Of a stretch of 18,444 nt of DNA, positions 7,509 to 13,737 are shown piece after piece. This DNA comes from an uncultured Lachnospiraceae bacterium. Its GTDB lineage: Bacteria > Bacillota > Clostridia > Lachnospirales > Lachnospiraceae. Numbering within the stretch: the stretch's first letter is position 1; every line of letters starts with the position of its first letter. The notes beneath the pieces were generated by a model, which was not told the DNA's origin, searched no databases, and saw only the letters and a list, made by a program, of their open reading frames with translations. The translations under genes were made by a program, and so were the position numbers. The stretch spans positions 1 through 18,444 of the forward strand of contig CACZRA010000135.1 in assembly GCA_902783395.1 (NCBI GenBank). Reading direction: 5' to 3'.

Positions 7509-8425
7509 AAAATTCCCTCCGTAATAAAATCCCTTATTTCTTCGAAGACCTTAAATCTGTCTTCTTCATTATGAACCTCATGTCTGTCACCCGGCCTCAA
7601 GTCGAGCTTTATATTTTTGATGCCGCAGGCCTTATAAAGCCCGTACATCCTCTGCACGCCTTTTCCCATCTCCCCCACGGGATCCTCCGTGCCTGAGATG
7701 ATAAGCATAGGAAGCTCCTTCGGGATATCTGCCATAAGCTTTTTATTCCTTGCCCTCAGCGTGAGCTCGGCAAGGGTATGATATCCGTTCAGTGTGAATA
7801 TGAAACCGCCGTACGGATCCGCGGCATGGCTGTCCAGTATTTCCTTCCTTTTCGAGATCCAGGCTGAAGGTCCTTCTTCCGGGAAAGCCTTAAGATACGG
7901 CCCCAGTGTTACGCCCGTGCAGAGCCTTGACCTGTATCTCCAGCCCTTGAAAAGAGCCATAAACCCTGTTATCAGCTTTCCGGCAACCCCCATTATCCAC
8001 GGCGTATCATTGCCTCCCGTGAGTATGACCCCCTGTATGCCGGTTCCGTATCTTTCGATATAGTTTCTCGCTATGAAGGATCCCATGGAATGCCCCATAA
8101 GGAATATGGGAAGACCGGGATTTTCAGCCTGTATGGTCTTTTTAAGCCTGTGTACATCCCTCACAACGACAGTTGCCGGATCCTGCTCACAGAAATAGCC
8201 GAAATCCTCCGCAGTCCCGGCGCTCCTTCCGTGTCCCAGATGATCGACTCCCGCAAAGATAATGCCTGACGACATGAAGTATTCCGCCATCTCCTTATAT
8301 CTCATCACATGCTCGGTCATCCCGTGAGCCAGTATGAGTATGGCTTTCGCATCACCCTTAGGCTCCCATGCGTAGCAGGAAAGCTTGGTCTTCATATCCC
8401 GGCTGTCTATGGAAAACTCCCTCAT
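7505..8425 (-). CDS. Alpha/beta hydrolase, monoacylglycerol lipase or lysophospholipase-like
   Basis: A 306-residue cytoplasmic serine hydrolase. The nucleophile elbow is GHSMGS at 111-116 (Ser113). The likely acid is Asp248 in ISGTEDPVGE and the base His282 in GDRHEVHNE. An oxyanion-hole segment LAHGMTEH lies at 32-39 and DHLGHGRSAG at 61-70. This arrangement is that of the Hydrolase_4 group, which includes PldB-like lysophospholipases and monoglyceride lipases; the real substrate is not known. The gene starts 13 bases after the metG stop with a modest AAGGGA site, and overlaps the next gene by 4 bases, so it belongs to the metG transcript. There is no signal peptide. Confidence 0.88.
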   Translation of the reverse strand: MREFSIDSRDMKTKLSCYAWEPKGDAKAILILAHGMTEHVMRYKEMAEYFMSSGIIFAGVDHLGHGRSAGTAEDFGYFCEQDPATVVVRDVHRLKKTIQAENPGLPIFLMGHSMGSFIARNYIERYGTGIQGVILTGGNDTPWIMGVAGKLITGFMALFKGWRYRSRLCTGVTLGPYLKAFPEEGPSAWISKRKEILDSHAADPYGGFIFTLNGYHTLAELTLRARNKKLMADIPKELPMLIISGTEDPVGEMGKGVQRMYGLYKACGIKNIKLDLRPGDRHEVHNEEDRFKVFEEIRDFITEGIL

Positions 8426-8438
8426 CTCAGGTTCCCTT

Positions 8439-10403
8439 TCAGCAGATCAGAGCCCCTGCCGGCATATCCTTTTCAGGTGTCATCAGTGCGAGATCACCTT
8501 TTTCATTCTCCGCGCACAGAAGCATCCCCTGGGACTCAACTCCCGCGAGCTTTGCAGGCGCGAGGTTCACTATCACCATTACCCGCTTTCCCACCATCTC
8601 CTCCGGGGAGTAATGCTTCCTGATCCCGGATACGATCTGGAGAGTTTTATCTCCCACATCCACCTTGCTGCAGAGAAGCTTTTTTGATTTCTCGACTGCC
8701 TCGCAGGCCTTTATCACTCCGACCCTCAGCTCAAGCTTATCGAAATCGTCTATGCCTATCTGTGCCTTATGCTCAAGCTCCGTCAGGGCAGCGTCATTAT
8801 CGCCTTCCCCGGCGTCAGCCGGCTTCGCGGGGTAGAGCTTTTCAACCTCCTTCAGCACATCCTCGAGTTTCCTGCGGTCAAACAAAGTCACGGGATCCTC
8901 CGTCACCTTTGTTCCCGATACAAAGGCTCCTCTCTTATCAAGAAGATCAAAGCTTATTTCCTTTGAACCGAGCTGCTCAAGGATCGCTTTTGATGTATCC
9001 GGCATATAAGGGAAGAGGAGCGACGCACCTATCGTTATGCAGTCACAGAGATTGTAGAGAACAGTAGAAAGCCTGTCCTTCTTATCCTCCTCCTTTCCCA
9101 GTATCCAGGGCGTGGTCTCATCTATGTATTTATTGCATCTCTTAAACAGATCAAATATCACGGTGACGGCATCCGCCACATGGAGCGTCGCCATCTTCTC
9201 TTCCACCCCGGCCTTCGCGGAAAGCACGGTGGCATAGAGATCATCATCCATATCGTCCTTTACGCCCCTGTCCTCAATAACGCCTCCAAGGTACTGATTT
9301 CCCATCGATATGGTCCTCTTCACAAGGTTGCCCAGAGTGTTCGCAAGCTCCGAATTATAGCGCTCGACCATGGTATCCCAGGTAAATACGCCGTCATTAT
9401 CAAACGGCATCTCGTGGATCATATAGTATCTGACGGCATCTATGCCGAACATATCGACCAGTGTATCCGCATATATGGTATTGCCCTTTGATTTGCTCAT
9501 CTTGCCGTCGCCGACCAGAAGCCATGGATGCCCGAATACCTGCTTCGGCAGAGGCTCTCCCAGTGCCATAAGGAAGATCGGCCAGTATATCGTATGGAAT
9601 CTCACGATATCCTTCCCTATAAGGTGAAGATCCGCCGGCCAGTGGCTCTTATAGAGCTCCTCATGCTCTCCACCCGCGTCATAGCCTATACCCGTGATAT
9701 AGTTTACGAGGGCGTCGAGCCATACATAGACCACATGCTTCTCGTCGAAGGTTACCGGTATGCCCCAGGTAAAGGATGTACGCGATACGCAAAGATCCTG
9801 CAGTCCGGGTTTCAGGAAATTATTGATCATCTCGTGCTTCCTTGCGGGAGGCTGTATGAATTCGGGATGATCCTCGATATACTGTATGAGCTTAGGCGCG
9901 TATTTGCTCATCTTGAAGAAATACGCTTCCTCACTGGCAGGCTGTACGGGACGTCCGCAGTCCGGGCATTTGCCGTCGACAAGCTGTGACGCTGTCCAGA
10001 AGGATTCACAGGGCGTACAGTACATACCCTCATACGATCCCTTGTAAATATCACCCTGATCAAAAAGCTTTTTGAATATCTTCTGCACCTGCTTCTCATG
10101 ATATGTGTCCGTGGTACGGATGAATTTATCGTAAGAAGTGTTCATAAGATCCCATATCCGCTTTATCTCGTTATAGGCTCCGTCCACAAACTGCTTCGGT
10201 GTCACTCCCGCAGTCTTTGCTTTTTCCTCAATCTTGATCCCGTGCTCCTCGGTCCCGGTCTGGAAAAAGACCTCATATCCCTGCTGCCGCTTAAATCTGG
10301 CTATGGCATCCGCAAGGACGATCTCATAAGTATTGCCTATATGAGGCTTTCCCGATGCATAGGCTATTGCCGTGGTTATATAATATGGACCTTTGTCTGC
10401 CAT
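8439..10403 (-). CDS. metG: Methionyl-tRNA synthetase
   Basis: Charges tRNA-Met with methionine; class I synthetase. The 654-residue product has PHIGNTY at 20-26 (the HIGH motif), a zinc knuckle with C129, C132, C146 and C149, and KMSKS at 301-305. The last 100 residues form a Trbp111/EMAP-like tRNA-binding domain (from LELRVGVIKACEAVEKSKK to the end), as in the dimeric bacterial MetRS form. The ATG at 10403 has AGGAGG 10 bases upstream. A promoter lies at 10442-10470 and the leader is only about 32 bases, so no T-box riboswitch precedes it. It heads a seven-gene transcript ending at tadA. Confidence 0.98.
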   Translation of the reverse strand: MADKGPYYITTAIAYASGKPHIGNTYEIVLADAIARFKRQQGYEVFFQTGTEEHGIKIEEKAKTAGVTPKQFVDGAYNEIKRIWDLMNTSYDKFIRTTDTYHEKQVQKIFKKLFDQGDIYKGSYEGMYCTPCESFWTASQLVDGKCPDCGRPVQPASEEAYFFKMSKYAPKLIQYIEDHPEFIQPPARKHEMINNFLKPGLQDLCVSRTSFTWGIPVTFDEKHVVYVWLDALVNYITGIGYDAGGEHEELYKSHWPADLHLIGKDIVRFHTIYWPIFLMALGEPLPKQVFGHPWLLVGDGKMSKSKGNTIYADTLVDMFGIDAVRYYMIHEMPFDNDGVFTWDTMVERYNSELANTLGNLVKRTISMGNQYLGGVIEDRGVKDDMDDDLYATVLSAKAGVEEKMATLHVADAVTVIFDLFKRCNKYIDETTPWILGKEEDKKDRLSTVLYNLCDCITIGASLLFPYMPDTSKAILEQLGSKEISFDLLDKRGAFVSGTKVTEDPVTLFDRRKLEDVLKEVEKLYPAKPADAGEGDNDAALTELEHKAQIGIDDFDKLELRVGVIKACEAVEKSKKLLCSKVDVGDKTLQIVSGIRKHYSPEEMVGKRVMVIVNLAPAKLAGVESQGMLLCAENEKGDLALMTPEKDMPAGALIC

Positions 10404-10441
10404 CTGTCGTAATCCTCCTGTTACTGCTTATAATCCATTAA

Positions 10442-10470
10442 ATTCTATCATAATCCCGCGCCTTCGGCAA
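10442..10470 (-). promoter_or_regulatory. Vegetative promoter for the metG operon
   Basis: On the minus strand TTGCCG (10470-10465), a 17-base spacer and TAGAAT (10447-10442) make a sigma-A type promoter, reinforced by TG one base before the -10 (TGA-TAGAAT). It sits between the terminator at 10478-10505 and the metG ATG. Transcription would start near 10435, giving a leader of about 32 bases. Confidence 0.75.
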
Positions 10471-10477
10471 AGATAAT

Positions 10478-10507
10478 AAAACCCGCGTCATCTGACGCGG
10501 GTTTTTT
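10478..10507 (-). terminator. Bidirectional intrinsic terminator ending the flagellar block
   Basis: A 12-bp perfect stem (AAAACCCGCGTC, 10478-10489, with 10494-10505) closes a 4-base loop. On the minus strand it is followed by TTTTATTAT and ends transcription after the 142-residue protein gene, just before the metG promoter. On the plus strand it is followed by a T-run, so it would also stop antisense transcription. Confidence 0.9.
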
Positions 10508-10531
10508 ATGCTCGTATTATATGTGTCCGGA

Positions 10532-10960
10532 TTATAATGCAAAATCCATAAGCTGCTGTGATGCATCCTGCTGCTGTCTGTCCGCAACTGCCGCGACATT
10601 TCTTTCGGTGACTGCCACGCGTGCCGCAGCGGTCTTTTCTTCTTCTCCGGTATTAAGCTTCTTCATGTCGTTGAAGATATCGGGAAGCTTTGAATAGAGC
10701 TTGTCCGCCATATCCTCCATGCGTGCGCGGTTGCTGTCAAGCTGGGCTTTCTTGTATGCATTGGCATCGGAAACCTTTGTCTGTACTACACCGCCGTGCT
10801 CCCTGGAGATGTACTGCCCTGCGCTGCTGCGGTCGTCCTGCTGCCCGGACTGCGCTGCCGACGTCTGCTCGACTCCGGAGGTCCTGTTTATGTCAGGAGA
10901 CTGGTTGATCCTTGTCGTATTGTATAACGAAGGGATGTTTCCGCCTATCCTTAAGCTCAT
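10532..10960 (-). CDS. Unrecognised 142-residue protein of the flagellar block
   Basis: I do not recognise this protein. The ATG at 10960 is chosen because AAGGAGG lies about 8 bases upstream; a TTG two codons earlier is too close to that site. Residues 1-60 are polar and probably disordered, with NRTSGVE at 25-31, a heptapeptide also present in the FliS tail. Residues about 67-142 are mostly charged helix (NAYKKAQLDSNRARMEDMAD; later many Gln and Ala) and end in QQLMDFAL. There is no signal peptide or membrane segment. It follows trpS by about 135 bases and precedes a strong terminator. A flagellar export or regulatory role is only inferred from its neighbours. Confidence 0.75.
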   Translation of the reverse strand: MSLRIGGNIPSLYNTTRINQSPDINRTSGVEQTSAAQSGQQDDRSSAGQYISREHGGVVQTKVSDANAYKKAQLDSNRARMEDMADKLYSKLPDIFNDMKKLNTGEEEKTAAARVAVTERNVAAVADRQQQDASQQLMDFAL

Positions 10961-11012
10961 ATTCAATTCCTCCTTTCCTCAGCAGTTAATCGCACAGGTC
11001 TTTGTTCCAAGT

Positions 11013-11023
11013 AGTATATCGTC
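11013..11023 (-). promoter_or_regulatory. Weak promoter candidate before the 142-residue protein gene
   Basis: On the minus strand GACGATAT (11023-11016) matches 7 of 8 bases of the flagellar sigma-28 -10 element GCCGATAT, and TATACT (11018-11013) resembles a sigma-A -10. Neither has a good -35 at the right distance. It lies in the 136-base gap after trpS, about 50 bases before the gene start. Confidence 0.3.
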
Positions 11024-11036
11024 AAAAAACGATATA
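11015..11036. repeat. 7-bp inverted repeat in the trpS-downstream gap
   Basis: TATATCG (11015-11021) and CGATATA (11030-11036) are perfect inverted arms around an 8-base A-rich loop (T-rich on the minus strand). One arm coincides with the candidate -10 element listed here, so it may be an operator or simply an AT-rich hairpin. Confidence 0.45.
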
Positions 11037-11067
11037 AATAAAGCCCGCGTTTTGTTCTTTTTTGTGT

Positions 11068-11094
11068 ACAATATACAAAACCACTGTATATTGT
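11068..11094. repeat. 9-bp inverted repeat just after trpS
   Basis: ACAATATAC (11068-11076) and GTATATTGT (11086-11094) are perfect inverted arms around a 9-base loop, beginning 3 bases after the trpS stop. On the minus strand no T-run follows, so it is not a standard terminator; it may protect the mRNA 3' end or weakly attenuate transcription. Confidence 0.45.
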
Positions 11095-11096
11095 GG

Positions 11097-12140
11097 TTAT
11101 CCCTGGTAGAACCCCACTTTCCTGTATACCTTGCGCAGAGTTTTATTCGCGATATACGATGCGCGTTCCGCGCCGTCCTTATATACTCCGTCAAGATATG
11201 CCTTATCCTTAATAAGCCTTCCCGCCTCTTCACGGATCGGCTTCAGCGTATCAATAACGGTCTCGGCTACGGCAGGCTTAAATACGCCATAGCCCTTGCC
11301 TGCAAATTCTTTTTCTATTTCATCATATCCCCTGCCCGTAAGCGTGGAATAGATGTTCATTAGGTTTGCGACACCGGGCTTATTCTCCCGGTCATACCGG
11401 ACAGGATTTTCCGTATCGCTGTCCGTTACGGCCCTCTTGAATTTCTTCATTATCACATCTGGCTCATCCATTATGAATACGCAGCCGTTCGGATCGGATT
11501 TGGACATCTTGTCCCCGGGGGAGGTCAGTCCGTATATCCTTGCTCCCGCCTTGGGTATAAAAGGCTCCGGAACCGTAAATACATCCCCGTAAATACTGTT
11601 GAACCTCTGTGCTATGTCCCGTGTCAGCTCCACATGCTGCTTCTGATCCTCTCCTACCGGCACATAGTCCGGCTGGTAGAGAAGGATATCAGCGGCCATC
11701 AGCACCGGATAGGTGAAGAGGCCTGCGTTGATATTATCCTTGTACTTTGACGACTTATCCTTAAACTGCGTCATACGCGAAAGCTCGCCGTACATGGTAT
11801 AGCAGTTCAGAACCCATGCCAGCTGAGCATGTGCGGGCACGTGTGACTGAAGGAATAATACGTTCTTTTCGGGATCCAGACCGCAGGCTATGTACTGGGC
11901 GAGCTGGTTGAGCGATCTTTTTCTGAGCTCCGCCGGCTCCTGACGCACGGTAATGGTATGCATATCCGCCATGAAATAATAGCATTCATACTCGTCGACC
12001 CTGTCGGCCCAGTTTTTGATAGCGCCGAGATAATTGCCAAGATGCAGATCCCCGCTGGGCTGTATGCCCGAGAGCATGCGCTTTTTACCGTCTGACTGTG
12101 GTGTTTGTCCGTCCTTTTGAATTGTATGTGAGTCCGTCAT
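11097..12140 (-). CDS. trpS: Tryptophanyl-tRNA synthetase
   Basis: Charges tRNA-Trp; class I synthetase. The core is canonical: SGIQPSGDLHLGNYLGAIKN (24-43, HIGH motif at 33-36), the ADMHTIT segment, LNCYTMYGELSRMTQFKDKS near 111-130, PVGEDQKQHVELTRDIA and KMSKS at 211-215. The start at 12140 has GGGAGGAG nine bases upstream and gives 347 residues with a polar 21-residue extension before the usual family start. An inner ATG at 12077, 7 bases after the fliS stop, would give the bare core but lacks a ribosome binding site. The longer form overlaps fliS by 56 bases in another frame. Finding trpS between flagellar genes, without its own T-box leader, is unusual. Confidence 0.96.
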   Translation of the reverse strand: MTDSHTIQKDGQTPQSDGKKRMLSGIQPSGDLHLGNYLGAIKNWADRVDEYECYYFMADMHTITVRQEPAELRKRSLNQLAQYIACGLDPEKNVLFLQSHVPAHAQLAWVLNCYTMYGELSRMTQFKDKSSKYKDNINAGLFTYPVLMAADILLYQPDYVPVGEDQKQHVELTRDIAQRFNSIYGDVFTVPEPFIPKAGARIYGLTSPGDKMSKSDPNGCVFIMDEPDVIMKKFKRAVTDSDTENPVRYDRENKPGVANLMNIYSTLTGRGYDEIEKEFAGKGYGVFKPAVAETVIDTLKPIREEAGRLIKDKAYLDGVYKDGAERASYIANKTLRKVYRKVGFYQG

Positions 12141-12537
12141 AAACCTCTGCTCCTCCCTCGACGCCGGAGGTTCTGTTATCCTGCGGCGCTATTTCTTCGA
12201 ATGTGCCGCCGATCCTTGCAAGTATCTCCATCGGCTCCTTAAGCTCCTCTGTATCATACAGAAAAGAAGCCTTTCTGGCACATTCAAGAACATAATTATA
12301 TATCCTGAGCAGATAAATTGAAATAGCGTATGAAGGATCCAGTGACATTATGAGCTGTTCGATGCATTTGTTTCCCCGGGAAATCTCAAGCCTGTAGGTG
12401 TCCCTGTCTCCCGCCTTAAACGCGATGAGGGCATCCTCATAATAGCCCCTTGCTATCTCGCAGGTCAGGGCTATGACACCCGTGGGGTTTGCCTCGATTA
12501 TCCTTCTTGTATATTCCTGTTTTTTCTCGGATGTCAT
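12085..12537 (-). CDS. fliS: Flagellar export chaperone FliS
   Basis: FliS binds the C-terminal helices of flagellin in the cytoplasm, prevents early polymerisation and delivers flagellin to the export gate. The 150-residue product has the helical FliS layout: EANPTGVIALTCEIARGYYE near 15-34, then the bundle through SYAISIYLLRIYNYVLECAR. Its tail has VYDGLTY (132-138), which resembles the VYAGLTY ending I recall from clostridial FliS proteins, so the overlapped end appears genuine. It lies directly after the flagellin gene, its expected client, and has GGAGGAAG a few bases before the ATG. The tail also contains NRTSGVE (121-127), shared with the 142-residue protein downstream. Confidence 0.88.
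   Translation of the reverse strand: MTSEKKQEYTRRIIEANPTGVIALTCEIARGYYEDALIAFKAGDRDTYRLEISRGNKCIEQLIMSLDPSYAISIYLLRIYNYVLECARKASFLYDTEELKEPMEILARIGGTFEEIAPQDNRTSGVEGGAEVYDGLTYNSKGRTNTTVRR
12150..12157 (-). promoter_or_regulatory. trpS ribosome binding site inside fliS
   Basis: GGGAGGAG on the minus strand lies 9 bases before the ATG at 12140 and is read as Gly-Gly codons in fliS. It decides the long trpS start, since the inner ATG at 12077 has nothing similar upstream. Confidence 0.7.
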
Positions 12538-12555
12538 GACTTCCTCCGGTCGATC

Positions 12556-13710
12556 TTACTGAAGAAGCTGCAGGGCAGCCTGCGGAGCCTCATTGGCCTG
12601 TGCCAGCATGCTTATGCCTGCCTGTGAAAGGATCTGCATGCTTGTGAACTCCGTCATCTCCTCCGCCATATCGGTGTCCTGTATGCGGGAGACCGAAGCC
12701 GTTACGTTTTCATTATATGCGCCGAGGAAGCTGTCCGTATTCTCCAGACGGTTCTCGTACGCGCCCATCCTTGACCTTGCCCGGTTCACATACTCGATAG
12801 CACTGCTCACCTGGTCTATTGCCTTCTGGGAGCTCTCTTTTGTCTTCATATCCATTCCGGCAAGCCCCATGGCCTCCGTAGTCATAAGGGGTATCGAGGC
12901 GGAGATCACCTCTCCCTCTTCCGTGCCGACCTGAAGCCTCATGGAACCCCTTCCGGTAAGGTCAAGCTCCAGCTTATCCGCGGTTATCGTTCCTTCTTCC
13001 ACTTTAACCCTGAGCTCCGTCCCTCTCAAGCCTTTTATCGTGACATAGTCTGTCGAAGTATTGTCATCATGCGGGACAGTTTCATGGTTTATTGATATCT
13101 TCGTGGCATCCGTCGTGCCGAAAAGCTCTGCAAGTGAATTATATCCCGCAGGTCTGTCGGCCTCAGCGACGTCGCTTACAGTGTATTTATCACCGGTCTT
13201 TTCCAACTTGATACTGTATTTCCCGGCATAAGTTCTCTCGGAATAATCCATTACCTTTACATTCAGGTCATTGGTGTAGCCCCTGTCATTAAACGATCCG
13301 TTTATCAGCTTCATCCCGTTAAATTCCGTGGTCTCGGCAATACGGTCGATCTCCTTCATGAGCTGTTCGACCTCATCCTGGATATTCTGCCTGTCTGAGC
13401 TGGACAGGGTTCCGTTCGATCCCTTGATGGCAAGCTCGTTCATCCTCTGCAGCATGGATTCGGTATCTCCCATAGCCGCCTCTGCCGTCTCAAGCACCGA
13501 CATGCCGGTAGTCGTGTTAGTCTTTACCTTGTCAAGGCCCTTTATCATCGAACGCATTTTTGCGGCGATTGCAAAATTTGCCGGATCATCGCCCGACTTA
13601 TTCAGCTTATAGCCGCTGGAAAGCCTGCCGGTGGATATACTGAGCCTTTTTTCATTCTGCGTGTAGGAATTATTGGTGATGTAAGCCGTGATATTACTGT
13701 TGATCTTCAT
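12556..13710 (-). CDS. Flagellin, divergent paralogue
   Basis: Filament protein exported by the flagellar type III system. The 384-residue product has both conserved coiled ends: N-terminal D0/D1 (SISTGRLSSGYKLNKSGDDP, then TGMSVLETAEAAMGDTESML and the TTEFNGMKLING segment, to about 140), and a C-terminal D1/D0 (AIEYVNRARSRMGAYENRLE, then MTEFTSMQILSQAGISMLAQ and a final ALQLLQ). The middle (about 140-300) is a variable surface domain. The NSNITAYITNNSYTQNEKRL start differs from the common RIQHN type of main flagellins. The ATG at 13710 has AGAGGAG upstream, 27 bases after the preceding gene, and fliS follows; I see no separate promoter. Confidence 0.93.
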   Translation of the reverse strand: MKINSNITAYITNNSYTQNEKRLSISTGRLSSGYKLNKSGDDPANFAIAAKMRSMIKGLDKVKTNTTTGMSVLETAEAAMGDTESMLQRMNELAIKGSNGTLSSSDRQNIQDEVEQLMKEIDRIAETTEFNGMKLINGSFNDRGYTNDLNVKVMDYSERTYAGKYSIKLEKTGDKYTVSDVAEADRPAGYNSLAELFGTTDATKISINHETVPHDDNTSTDYVTIKGLRGTELRVKVEEGTITADKLELDLTGRGSMRLQVGTEEGEVISASIPLMTTEAMGLAGMDMKTKESSQKAIDQVSSAIEYVNRARSRMGAYENRLENTDSFLGAYNENVTASVSRIQDTDMAEEMTEFTSMQILSQAGISMLAQANEAPQAALQLLQ

Positions 13711-13737
13711 GGATGACTCCTCTCAAAAACTTTTTGA

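Noticed and set aside
10701..11363. 220-codon open frame on the plus strand across the small protein gene and the trpS end
   Set aside because: Low-complexity composition, no recognisable domain, and it covers two coding regions plus the intergenic gap on the other strand.
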